A stretch of DNA of 64,000 nt from Candidatus Thalassarchaeum betae (lineage in GTDB: Archaea > Thermoplasmatota > Poseidoniia > Poseidoniales > Thalassarchaeaceae): NCBI GenBank assembly GCA_022448665.1, contig JAKUUO010000004.1:42267-106266 (forward strand), written 5' to 3'. Every line of letters starts with the position of its first letter. The stretch's first letter is position 1. This document shows positions 29,272 to 37,258 of this stretch, piece after piece. The position numbers and the translations under genes were made by a program. The notes beneath the pieces were generated by a model, which worked only from the letters and a program-made list of their open reading frames with translations, did no database searches and was not told the DNA's origin.

Positions 29272-29582
29272 TGCTGCTCTTCAGGGTTCATAGGTGATTC
29301 GGAGGGATGGTCTTCTGTATGTTCTTCGATATCCTCCATACCAACTATCTCGTAGTTGGAGGGGAACAAGGCAACGACCACGCCGGCGACGATACAGGCG
29401 AGTCCGAGCCAGAACGATTGTTGGACCACCATCAGCTCAAGTCCGATGACGAACAGCACTAAGCCACCTAGGTTCGACACCCATACTAGTGTCTTGAACG
29501 TTGAAAGGGAGACTCCGCTGGACCGCTCGGTCCTCTTCGGCCCGAACTCGGCGCCAAACCTGATGGGTTCCTCTTCCTCCAT
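29268..29582 (-). CDS. Two-helix membrane protein of unknown function
   Basis: 104 residues: an acidic/basic N-terminus, two membrane helices (TLVWVSNLGGLVLFVIGLELMVV and FWLGLACIVAGVVVALF), then an acidic C-terminal tail. No family recognised. It lies 8 nt downstream of the ferredoxin gene and overlaps ogt, so it belongs to the same minus-strand transcript and may be a small accessory of the respiratory complex. Confidence 0.6.
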   Translation of the reverse strand: MEEEEPIRFGAEFGPKRTERSSGVSLSTFKTLVWVSNLGGLVLFVIGLELMVVQQSFWLGLACIVAGVVVALFPSNYEIVGMEDIEEHTEDHPSESPMNPEEQQ

Positions 29583-29590
29583 GGTACCGC

Positions 29591-29923
29591 CTACCTGTCA
29601 ATCATGATTATCGCATCGGTGGGACACCCTAGGGCGCATAGCCTGCAACCGGTGCACTCGTCGCGGAGTATCTTCGCCTTCCTGTTCACCTCGACATCCA
29701 TGATGGGGCTAGCCATCGGAGTGTCGTAGAGTTCGATGGCGTCGTCGTCACACACTATTGTGCATTGGTCACAACCTATGCACAATTCCTCTTTGACCCA
29801 TGCAACAGCATCTTCCCCTCCTTTGAGTTTAGCCTCCTCTTCGGCGCGCATTGCATTGAGGAGCTTCCTGATGCGGCTCTGCTCAGCCGCGCGCCGTGCA
29901 AGCAGGTCGGGTATCTCCGTCAC
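29591..29923 (-). CDS. 2[4Fe-4S] ferredoxin-type protein
   Basis: 110 residues. A charged helical N-terminus of about 45 residues precedes two cluster motifs: CIGCDQCTIVC and CTGCRLCALGCP, each with the fourth Cys expected for 4Fe-4S clusters. Between them lies a spacer DDDAIELYDTPMASPIMDV. It is soluble and cytoplasmic. It lies about 107 nt downstream of the cytochrome b-HdrD fusion gene on the same strand, making it the obvious candidate soluble electron partner of that complex, though the link is inferred from position. Confidence 0.85.
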   Translation of the reverse strand: MTEIPDLLARRAAEQSRIRKLLNAMRAEEEAKLKGGEDAVAWVKEELCIGCDQCTIVCDDDAIELYDTPMASPIMDVEVNRKAKILRDECTGCRLCALGCPTDAIIMIDR

Positions 29924-30029
29924 GATTCACACCAAGGCTAACCCATTCTCAATGTATGCTTCCTGCCGCCACTTAGGACAAGCTGTCATGGAGTGCTAGC
30001 GGGAGTGTCTGCTTACTACGCGTTCGTAG

Positions 30030-32813
30030 CTACCGCCTAGAATTCACTTGGCGGGCGAGGAAGCTGACAACGTCGAGAATCTCGAAATCGTGCCGAGGAT
30101 CGCCCTCGAACTTCAGGCATTCGAAGTGTGCAACGCACTTCGGGCAGGTAGTAAGCATGATGTCGGCACCAGTAGCATTTACTTCGTCGAAACGCTGCAG
30201 ACGCAGGGCCCTGCTGTTCTCGTTGCAGGCCATCATACTGGAGACCCCACAGCACAACGCGTCCTCGCCATGGTGCTCCATCTCGACCAGATCGACGCCG
30301 TCGACAGCCCGCACGAGGTCGCGTGGCTTGTCGTAGAGGTTCATCTGCCTACCGAGCCTGCAGGGATCGTGATAGGTCACGGTGACATCGTCATCGGTCG
30401 CTAGTTCCATGTCGAACCCCTTCTCGACAAGATACTCGGTAGTGTGCATGACCTTCATGTCGTCCAATTCGTAATCCAGAGCGAAGGTACGGAAGCACTC
30501 GGCACAGGAGGTAACGAGAGTGTCTATACCGCTGTCTCCAAGCTTCTTCTGGTTGTACGCCTTGAGTTTCTCGAATACCTCGGACAGTCCTTGCCACTTC
30601 TGGTCGTGGCCGCAGCACTTGAGGAAGTCACGGCCGAGGTAGGTGACATCCTCGTTCATCTCCTCGAACAGGGTGAAGGCCGCGGTCGTGGTCTCGCCGA
30701 GGTCCATCGTGCCCTCGTTGACATGGCTGAAGATCATCTCTTGGTCAATGTAGTCGACGCAACCCGGGTAGTACCCGACGTTGGAGTCTAGAGGGTAGTC
30801 CTCAACTGAGATGAATGCCTCGTCGGCATCCTCCTCTGCCTCGGCCGCGAGAAGAGCCTGTAGCAGGGTGTGAGGTATCTCCGCAGCGGGCGGGCCACCG
30901 ACGATTAGGTTGCGTCGGATGTCGATGTACGAGTCGTAGTCGACCAACTGCGGGCAGGCGTTGGTGCAGGCGGTGCAAGTCAGACAGGAGTACAGAGGGA
31001 CACCGTCATCCTCGTTGTTCCAAGTGTTGTAGATGATATTCAGCTTGTCTCCAGCGGTGAACAGGCGGACCGGGCAGGCATCATCGCACAAGTCGCATCC
31101 GTAGCACTTGTTCATCTCCCACTCGTAACCTCGAGCCATGCTCCGCATGACTAGGAAGACGATAGCGCCTACTCCGAGGCACGGTATGAAAAGCGTGTAG
31201 ATGAGTTTGGCATCCAATGTTTTCGGGTTTTTGTGATAAGTTGGATTCTCGACCGAGAGCACCACCAACTCCTCTAGGCTCAGACTGGATTCCGAGCGAG
31301 TCAATGCAGTGCCGTCCTCAGCCAGCATAAGTGGCTGGTACGCAACAGCAGAGAAGTCCGCGATCATTGAAACAGAGTCGTCAGCACCATCCGATGAGGA
31401 TGAGAAACTCACAGTGTAACTGGCACCCGATGGCAGGTATAGGGTGGTGGATTGGCAAACACCACCCTCATTCTGCCACAGTATGCTGCCTGAGGAGTCG
31501 GTGAGTGAGATGCTCTGCGTGTGAGTGCCTGCCCCCCTAACCGTGGTTCTGAAGTTGCACCACACATCCGCAGGGACACTTGAGACACCTAGGTCCTCTA
31601 CCTCAAAAGTTCTGCTCTCGCCGACCGTCAACAAAGAACCATCAGCGTTTCCAACATAGGTGATTTCCATTCCCCCGTAATTCCTTCCGGTTTCGGAATC
31701 AGCGTGTCCATTATCACCAGCGAAGTCAATCAGGACGGTTCGCGTAGGCTGGTAGATCCCCCAATTCACCCAATTCGCAGCAGCTATCAGGCACCAGTCA
31801 TCCGTATCCTCGTCATTACCCAAATCATCCCACGCGGCTTGCCCCATCGTCTCGGAGTATGGTAGGCAATCGTCCTCCCATTCTGCCCAGACATTTCCTT
31901 TGCCTTGGTGCACGAGGGTGTCCGAGGGTTGTCCCCTCATGGCATCCAATTGAGAGACGTCATCCATCGCGCCTAGTCCGCCGTAGTCCCAGAAACCGTC
32001 GTCGTAGATAGGCCACGTGACCACAGAAATCAGAACCGCAGCAATCAAGGAACCAATCGCAATCTGCCTTCCCATAACGGGATTGAGCCTCGCCCCAATG
32101 GAATTGAGGGTGAACCACCTCACGCCGAAGTAGATGACGGCGAAGACGAAGATGCCAGTCAGCACCCAGGGTATGGCGTTGAACACCTCTGCCGTCCATG
32201 GGGCCTGCCTCCCGCAGAACAGAGCGCTGTGTGAATTGATCCAGCAGTAGTTGCTCAGGTCCTTGGAGTACAGTTCGAGGAAGATGTTGATCGAGAACAC
32301 CGAGATGAACCAGACGTGGGCCAGATAGACCGCGCCCGCGGTGGCGAACCACGGATCCTCGACACCACGCTTCTCTCTCCCCCCGAGGAACGGGGGCAGA
32401 GCGAGAATGCCTACGGGGAAACCGGTCAGGAAGGCGCCCCACCAACCGGCGTTCCATGCTATCACGGGCGTACCGAAGAAGGCCCCTATGGGTCCAGCTG
32501 GAATCACGTACTGAGGGAGATACTCCCCCCATCTCAGGTACCCATAGGAGAACAGCACGTACCAGTCAGGGAAGACGAAGCCCGCTTGGGCGAACGGATC
32601 TGCTGCGCTGTGCAGCGGAGGGGGGATTATCCACGAGTAGAACGCGATGACTGCCATCATCGCAGCCAGTATGATACTGTCACGAAGCACCTCAGTGGGC
32701 CAGAAGGAGTGCCCGACGAACACCCTTTTCCTTTCTTCGTCGGCCTCGAGCAACTGGTCCCTCTCGCTGATGTAGGTGTCAGCAATCCTCCCGAACTTGT
32801 CTATCATCCCCAT
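30030..32813 (-). CDS. Cytochrome b C-terminal half fused to an HdrD-like iron-sulfur module
   Basis: 927 residues. Residues ~40-270 are the subunit-IV half of cytochrome b with the Qo motif PDWY (82-85) in VFPDWYVLFSYGYLRW. Residues ~290-525 form an extracytoplasmic-looking Ser/Asp-rich beta segment, and a membrane helix follows at ~540-562. The C-terminal part is cytoplasmic: two 4Fe-4S motifs (C570/573/576/580 and C610/613/616/620), then two CCG domains (GCVDYID..LKCCG..SCAEC and DPCRLG..LCCG..TCPKC). This matches HdrD/GlpC-type heterodisulfide-reductase-like chains. It would pass electrons between the quinone pool and a cytoplasmic thiol or ferredoxin partner. Reading frame is unbroken; I checked the frame across the whole Hdr-like part. 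Confidence 0.88.
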   Translation of the reverse strand: MGMIDKFGRIADTYISERDQLLEADEERKRVFVGHSFWPTEVLRDSIILAAMMAVIAFYSWIIPPPLHSAADPFAQAGFVFPDWYVLFSYGYLRWGEYLPQYVIPAGPIGAFFGTPVIAWNAGWWGAFLTGFPVGILALPPFLGGREKRGVEDPWFATAGAVYLAHVWFISVFSINIFLELYSKDLSNYCWINSHSALFCGRQAPWTAEVFNAIPWVLTGIFVFAVIYFGVRWFTLNSIGARLNPVMGRQIAIGSLIAAVLISVVTWPIYDDGFWDYGGLGAMDDVSQLDAMRGQPSDTLVHQGKGNVWAEWEDDCLPYSETMGQAAWDDLGNDEDTDDWCLIAAANWVNWGIYQPTRTVLIDFAGDNGHADSETGRNYGGMEITYVGNADGSLLTVGESRTFEVEDLGVSSVPADVWCNFRTTVRGAGTHTQSISLTDSSGSILWQNEGGVCQSTTLYLPSGASYTVSFSSSSDGADDSVSMIADFSAVAYQPLMLAEDGTALTRSESSLSLEELVVLSVENPTYHKNPKTLDAKLIYTLFIPCLGVGAIVFLVMRSMARGYEWEMNKCYGCDLCDDACPVRLFTAGDKLNIIYNTWNNEDDGVPLYSCLTCTACTNACPQLVDYDSYIDIRRNLIVGGPPAAEIPHTLLQALLAAEAEEDADEAFISVEDYPLDSNVGYYPGCVDYIDQEMIFSHVNEGTMDLGETTTAAFTLFEEMNEDVTYLGRDFLKCCGHDQKWQGLSEVFEKLKAYNQKKLGDSGIDTLVTSCAECFRTFALDYELDDMKVMHTTEYLVEKGFDMELATDDDVTVTYHDPCRLGRQMNLYDKPRDLVRAVDGVDLVEMEHHGEDALCCGVSSMMACNENSRALRLQRFDEVNATGADIMLTTCPKCVAHFECLKFEGDPRHDFEILDVVSFLARQVNSRR

Positions 32814-32825
32814 CTCATTACCTCC

Positions 32826-33692
32826 TCAATGCGGCTCCGCTATGCCCTGAACCCAGACTATGAACAGATGGGCGAGAATCAGCGCGGTCACAATCACAGG
32901 CAGGATGAACACGTGAAGGAAGTACATTCTGACGACGGTCTGTGCAGACAGGGTCGTGCCGGCGAACAGGGCTTTGGCCACCCAACTCCCAATCAACGGA
33001 GTCGAGTTGGCCATGTTGATGCCAATGGTAGCCGCGCCGAATGCGAGACTGTCCCAAGGCAGCAGGTAACCCGAATAGCCGAAGAAAATGGTGAAGAACA
33101 TCAAGGCGACCCCTATTAGCCAGTTCAACTCCCGGGGGTTGCGGTAGGCGCCGGTGAAGTATACTCTGCACATATGCAGGAACACCGATGCCACCATGAA
33201 GTGAGTACCCCAGTGGTGAATCGATCTCATGATGTAACCGAACGGCAATTCAACCATGATGAATTCCATGCTCAGGTAGGCCGGCGAAGGGGTGCCGTCG
33301 CCCCCCGGGACATAGTAGAGGCCGAGGACCGTCCCCGAGATCACTAGGATGACAAACGCGAGGAACGAAATCCCACCGAGGCAGTACAGAGGGTACCAGT
33401 ACCAGATTATCCGCAGTTTGTACTTCTCCGCGTGGGTCAGGGGCATCTGCCTGTGCATGTGGTGGTAGGAGTCTCTGCTCATACCCCAGTAATCTTGGAT
33501 CCTGAACCGCGTGTCTAGCCACGAGAAGGCCCAGAGGAAAGCCTTCTCGGCGAGGCCCATACTGCCTGCACTGCTTTCCACTGCACGCAGGATATCGGTT
33601 CTAGGCATGTCATCCCTCTCCTTGCGAAGCGTGAATGCGACTATGACGACCACAATCGCGATGAACAGCCACAAGAACCAGAATTGAATCAT
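32826..33692 (-). CDS. Cytochrome b N-terminal half (cytochrome b6-like)
   Basis: 288 residues. An extra N-terminal helix (FWFLWLFIAIVVVIVAFTL) and a linker precede the four-helix heme-binding domain. The two heme b pairs are visible: His in MRSIHHWGTHF with His in SVFLHMCRVY (14 apart), and RMYFLHVF with ALILAHLF (15 apart). The 15-residue second spacing is the b6f rather than bc1 pattern. The motif NPRELNWLIG and the LLPWD motif also match b6. It starts 9 nt after the Rieske stop and ends 12 nt before the fusion gene. Confidence 0.92.
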   Translation of the reverse strand: MIQFWFLWLFIAIVVVIVAFTLRKERDDMPRTDILRAVESSAGSMGLAEKAFLWAFSWLDTRFRIQDYWGMSRDSYHHMHRQMPLTHAEKYKLRIIWYWYPLYCLGGISFLAFVILVISGTVLGLYYVPGGDGTPSPAYLSMEFIMVELPFGYIMRSIHHWGTHFMVASVFLHMCRVYFTGAYRNPRELNWLIGVALMFFTIFFGYSGYLLPWDSLAFGAATIGINMANSTPLIGSWVAKALFAGTTLSAQTVVRMYFLHVFILPVIVTALILAHLFIVWVQGIAEPH

Positions 33693-33701
33693 CTTACCAC
33701 C

Positions 33702-34556
33702 CTACGCACAATACGTGTACCAATCCTTGAAGTCGTCCAGAGCCTCGATGATATCCCCTTTCAATTCGAAGGGAATCAGGGGCATCCCGACCGGAGCGGG
33801 CCCCCCAGTGCGTCTTATCCCAATATAGTCGAACTCAGTGCCGTCTGTTCTGTTCCGATTCCTATTCTTCTCAATCACAGTCGGGTCGTACCGGCTCGAG
33901 TGGCAGATGCAGAACAGTTTGTTCCCTCCTGCATCGACCCCTCCTGGGAACCACTGGTCGCTGGTGAAGTCGTTGGCCACCAGTTGCCACCCTGGTATAC
34001 AACAAAGGTGTGGGCATCTGGAGAATATGATGATCATGTTGTCGTGAATCGATAGTAGTTCGTAAGCCGGATCCTCATCCACCTCATATCCCGAGCCGAT
34101 GTAGGCCCCGCTCTCGTTGTATCCGTCTAGGAACTGGAAGCGAGGCTTGTTCTCGACTAGGGCGGCCTGTGCATTCTCGGTGTGGGGGACGTACATGACA
34201 TTCACAGGCAGTCCCGACCAAACACCAGAGGCGCCCGACATTCCGGTCGAAGAGGAAGCGGCGGCGTCGACGAAGGACTGGAATGACATAGGCTCTAGGT
34301 GCTTGTCGCCGTACCATACCGTGTCCTCAGCACCGCTAGGGACCCAGAAACGGACAGATGTGTCTCCCCCGTCAGCGCCGGATTGGCCCATCAGCAGGGA
34401 GGCGAATCCAACGGCCCCCAGACTGGCCATGGTGATGACTCCAGCGGCAGTGTTGAACGAGTGTCGCATGAATTCCCTGCGGTCTATCAACTTGGGCGAT
34501 TCGCCGAGCTCTTCCTCAGCACCTGGGACGGGACGAAGTCTGAATCTCCTCGCCAT
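33702..34556 (-). CDS. Rieske 2Fe-2S protein of a cytochrome bc complex
   Basis: 284 residues from ATG 34556 (MARRFRLRPV); an ATG 24 nt upstream is possible. A twin-arginine segment DRREFMRHSF precedes a hydrophobic helix (TAAGVITMASLGAVGFASLLM), so the protein is probably Tat-exported and stays anchored. Cluster ligands are CPHLCC and CICHSSRYD, giving both Cys-x-His pairs and the two disulfide cysteines. It accepts the high-potential electron from quinol. Overlaps the preceding gene's stop region only if the longer start is used. Confidence 0.92.
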   Translation of the reverse strand: MARRFRLRPVPGAEEELGESPKLIDRREFMRHSFNTAAGVITMASLGAVGFASLLMGQSGADGGDTSVRFWVPSGAEDTVWYGDKHLEPMSFQSFVDAAASSSTGMSGASGVWSGLPVNVMYVPHTENAQAALVENKPRFQFLDGYNESGAYIGSGYEVDEDPAYELLSIHDNMIIIFSRCPHLCCIPGWQLVANDFTSDQWFPGGVDAGGNKLFCICHSSRYDPTVIEKNRNRNRTDGTEFDYIGIRRTGGPAPVGMPLIPFELKGDIIEALDDFKDWYTYCA

Positions 34557-34558
34557 GT

Positions 34559-35008
34559 TCACACCTCGTAATCCTTCCACCCTTCAGGGTCGTTCGGAGT
34601 GATGTATTTGTTGCCCCGATGCTTGACAATCAATACATCGGGCAAGACGTACTTGAGGTAGACTATCCCGAGGATGATTACGGTCAGGAAGGTCATCCCC
34701 ATGCTGAATGACAGGATTTGCTGATCCCACCCCTTGAACAGGCCATAGGTCAGGGAGCCGGCCCAGAAGAGGGTCCACAGAACTCCCCATAAGGCGAGCA
34801 GAATCACGAGTATCGATTCGCCAGAGGGCGAAATCGTAGCTCTGACTACCGTGCCCGGCAGGGGGTGGTTGAAGACCCCGTGGTCCAAGGCCGCATTGTA
34901 TGCATCCTCTGAGAGGCTGACATCCTCGAGCGCAGCGCGAGCATCGTCTAGACTGACCTCCCCGGACTTGACCTGCTTGAGCAGCCTCATCACGATATCG
35001 TCCTTCAC
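34559..35008 (-). CDS. Two-helix membrane protein of the respiratory operon
   Basis: 149 residues: a soluble N-terminal helical part (VMRLLKQVKSGEVSLDDARAALEDV, resembling a short SHOCT-like or DUF-type oligomerisation helix), two membrane helices (~66-88 and ~100-120), and a C-terminal KYVLPDVLIVKHRGNKY stretch. No named family. It overlaps the upstream reelin-like gene by 4 nt (35005-35008) and precedes the Rieske gene, so it is probably an accessory subunit of the same complex. Confidence 0.65.
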   Translation of the reverse strand: MKDDIVMRLLKQVKSGEVSLDDARAALEDVSLSEDAYNAALDHGVFNHPLPGTVVRATISPSGESILVILLALWGVLWTLFWAGSLTYGLFKGWDQQILSFSMGMTFLTVIILGIVYLKYVLPDVLIVKHRGNKYITPNDPEGWKDYEV

Positions 35009-35820
35009 AGTTGATCACCTCTGCGTAGGTGTTTGATTCGCAGTTTCAGCAGGTTGCTGCGTCCGGAGTAGTGCCGAGAGAAGCCGTAGCGTAGGAAGAG
35101 GCCGCAGAACAGCAGCACGATCATGACCGCGGCGAAGCCGAGCAGACCCAGCCAATGGGCCAAGAGGCCCGCTCCCATTTCGTGGATGTCGACTCCGTGG
35201 CCGATGGGGGCTGGCGGCTCGATATCTCCGTCTCCTGAGAATATGACTCTAGTCCTGCCGTCATCATCTCCCTCGTCTATCGATGCGGAGAGCCTGTTCC
35301 ACCTGTCGAGGTCAGAGGGTGCCATGTCACCGTTGACCGAGTTTCCGGCAAGCCAGAAGGTCACTTCCCCCTCACCAGCAGAGGGAGCTGTCCAAGCGAT
35401 GAGCCATGACCTGTCCTCCGTCTTCGAGCCAGCATTGGTGTGAGTCAAAGTCGCTTGGTCGCCTTCCCAGTTCTGAACTAGGCCCTCGAAATCGTCTCCG
35501 GCTGCCAGAGTGCCGGCGCTGACAAGCATGGAGAATCCTCCGGTATTGGAGGCAGCATCGATTTCGGGCCCTCCGATGAGTTGTATCCTCAGTGGATATT
35601 CAATCCCTGCTTCGTAGTGGTAGGGTAGCCCGTCTATGAGGACCGTGACCGAATTGTCGGACAATTCGTTGTGGCAGGTGCAGCCGGCCAAGGGGACTTC
35701 CCCCTTCTCATCGGCATCACCTCCGATACCAGTTGGCCACCCTTGCGCACCGCCCGTTGCGAACAGGGCAATTACTCCCAACACGAGCAGTCTTTTCGAG
35801 TATGCACTTACCCTGCTCAC
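35005..35820 (-). CDS. Reeler-like/choice-of-anchor surface protein with a CxCH motif, first gene of the respiratory operon
   Basis: 271 residues. Signal peptide (LLVLGVIALFATGGAQG), then GCTCHN with C47, C49 and H50, followed by a beta-sandwich like Reeler/choice-of-anchor V domains (FSMLVSAGTL, TWTAP-like IAWTAPSAGEGEVTFWLAGNSVNG). A membrane helix near 228-250 and a basic cytoplasmic tail end it. Related proteins often carry CxxCH heme sites; here it is CxCH, so covalent heme binding is uncertain. It may hold a heme or metal near the outer face and take electrons from the Rieske protein. Confidence 0.7.
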   Translation of the reverse strand: MSRVSAYSKRLLVLGVIALFATGGAQGWPTGIGGDADEKGEVPLAGCTCHNELSDNSVTVLIDGLPYHYEAGIEYPLRIQLIGGPEIDAASNTGGFSMLVSAGTLAAGDDFEGLVQNWEGDQATLTHTNAGSKTEDRSWLIAWTAPSAGEGEVTFWLAGNSVNGDMAPSDLDRWNRLSASIDEGDDDGRTRVIFSGDGDIEPPAPIGHGVDIHEMGAGLLAHWLGLLGFAAVMIVLLFCGLFLRYGFSRHYSGRSNLLKLRIKHLRRGDQL

Positions 35821-35910
35821 ACTAACACCTCAAGGGACATGTCTACCCACCTTGAATAGGGATATTAACGTTCCAGTTTGGCCTCTTCGCGAGGCTCCGA
35901 TGAGACCCCC

Positions 35911-35927
35911 CTAATGATTCTCATTAG
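35911..35927. promoter_or_regulatory. Palindrome between the respiratory operon and the TPR gene
   Basis: CTAATGA-TTC-TCATTAG, two perfect 7-bp arms with 3-nt spacer, in the 149-bp divergent region. The AT-rich symmetric form resembles iron-regulator boxes (Fur/DtxR type). A DtxR-family regulator is encoded at 54005-54658. A second palindrome, GCCTC-TTCGC-GAGGC, lies at 35881-35895. Confidence 0.45.
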
Positions 35928-35965
35928 AAAATCGCGAAACCTCAAACGGGACCCTGCTCAGGCTC

Positions 35966-35973
35966 ACTTATGA
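35966..35973 (+). promoter_or_regulatory. TATA-like box (ACTTATGA) overlapping the first ATG of the TPR gene
   Basis: The ACTTAT core matches the boxes before adk and the transporter gene. It overlaps the ATG at 35970 and lies 28 nt before an in-frame GTG at 35994, which suggests translation really starts at that GTG. Confidence 0.4.
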
Positions 35974-36275
35974 CGGGCCCAAACTGGCGCAATGTGTATC
36001 GGCTCTCAGATGAGCAGCTGGCACAGCTCGAACAGGCCGAGCAGTGCATGGAGATGCTTGATATCAGTAAGGCTGAAACGATACTGATGACATTGCTGGA
36101 ACGAGATTCAGATTGCGTTCCGGTTTTGAACAACCTAGGGCACATGCATGGCCGCTATCTGTCAGATTTTGAGAAGGCGGTTGAGTACTATGACAGAGTG
36201 CTGGAGATTGAGCCCGACAATGCTTGGGCACGTGACGAGAGGCGGCGATATCAGCGATATCTCACCTATGACTGA
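35970..36275 (+). CDS. Small TPR protein
   Basis: 101 residues from ATG 35970, or 93 from GTG 35994 if the message is leaderless (see the box at 35966). It contains two to three tetratricopeptide-like helices: CMEMLDISKAETILMTLLERDSD and YLSDFEKAVEYYDRVLEIEPDNAWA, the second fitting the TPR consensus well. TPRs mediate protein contacts. It is followed after 38 nt by the FtsZ-like gene on the same strand, so it may act with that protein. Confidence 0.75.
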   Translation: MTGPNWRNVYRLSDEQLAQLEQAEQCMEMLDISKAETILMTLLERDSDCVPVLNNLGHMHGRYLSDFEKAVEYYDRVLEIEPDNAWARDERRRYQRYLTYD

Positions 36276-36313
36276 AGCACATTCTAAACGGCCCCCGCTG
36301 CGAGAGGAGCCTC

Positions 36314-37237
36314 ATGGACGAAGGGGCCATACTGATAGCGGGTGTCGGGGGCATCGGTTGCATATGGGCGGAGAGAGCTCATTCTAGGTGTCAGGATCTG
36401 TCGGACCTGCTGCTAATCGATGCCGACGAGAACTCGTTCGCGGGAGCTCCTGCGGCCCACTGCCTTCATCTTGACGCAGGCGGTGACGGCAGGGGCACTG
36501 CTGCCCTCCCTGCACTGGCTGCTCATCGCCTCAGGGATGGCCTGAACTCGATTAATCCACTTCTCGAGCAAGCCGAACTCATCATCATCATGACCGGTTT
36601 GGGAGGGGGAATGGGTTCCGGCGCATCAGCCGAGCTCGCTGCACTCTCGAAGGAAGCCGAATGCCTTGTCCTCACCATCGCCGGTCTGCCCTTCGCAGAG
36701 CAGCCCCTGAGGTCATCGATCGCCGAGGCCGCTATGCCAGCGTTAGAGGACAACTCCCACGTGTGCATCAGGGTGAGCATGGAGAGACTAGCTTGGCAGG
36801 CTCGCTACAGAGAGGCCGATTGGAGGACCGGCTCCGGTTGGATAGAAGAACTCATTGAGGGTCTGGTGACAACCCTCGCTAAGGTTGGCAAAATCAACCT
36901 AGACCTGATGGACTTGAGGACAGTAATCAACAGGCCTGGAAACGCCACGCTGATAGTAGGGACCGGAACTACGGAGAAACCAGAGCAGGTGGTCAGCAAG
37001 GCAAGTAGGTCGCCCCTCTCGGAACTCAGTGTCGACGGCGCCAAGGGCTGTATGATTCAAGTCGAAGGAGGGCCTGACATGACGCTGGGGCACTTGAATG
37101 AGGTGACCGAGGCCTTCGTGTCGACCCTAGACCCCGACTGTCAGGTGATTCTAGGTGCGAGGGCGAGTGATGAGATGGTGGGAAGAATCAGACTGGTTGC
37201 CGTGGTCAGCGGAATCTATTCAGGCCAAGTCGATTAA
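36314..37237 (+). CDS. Divergent FtsZ/tubulin-superfamily GTPase
   Basis: 307 residues. The nucleotide domain has an N-terminal GVGGIGC loop (10-16) and the tubulin signature in altered form, MTGLGGGMGSGAS (GGGMGSG at 97-103; FtsZ has GGGTGTG). The T7 synergy loop INLDLMDLRTVI (NLDLMD 195-200) keeps both acidic residues needed to hydrolyse GTP in the neighbouring subunit. The C-terminal half follows FtsZ (VGTGTTEKPEQVVSKASRSPL). It is shorter than canonical FtsZ and has no obvious C-terminal tail peptide. Possible roles are division or another polymer-based process; SepF and other division genes are not in the window. Confidence 0.8.
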   Translation: MDEGAILIAGVGGIGCIWAERAHSRCQDLSDLLLIDADENSFAGAPAAHCLHLDAGGDGRGTAALPALAAHRLRDGLNSINPLLEQAELIIIMTGLGGGMGSGASAELAALSKEAECLVLTIAGLPFAEQPLRSSIAEAAMPALEDNSHVCIRVSMERLAWQARYREADWRTGSGWIEELIEGLVTTLAKVGKINLDLMDLRTVINRPGNATLIVGTGTTEKPEQVVSKASRSPLSELSVDGAKGCMIQVEGGPDMTLGHLNEVTEAFVSTLDPDCQVILGARASDEMVGRIRLVAVVSGIYSGQVD

Positions 37238-37258
37238 GGCAAACCCCCTCCTGAGGCC

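Noticed and set aside
32316..33119. 267-residue plus-strand frame across the fusion gene and cytochrome b
   Set aside because: Spans two well-supported opposite genes and shows no conserved motif; an antisense shadow.
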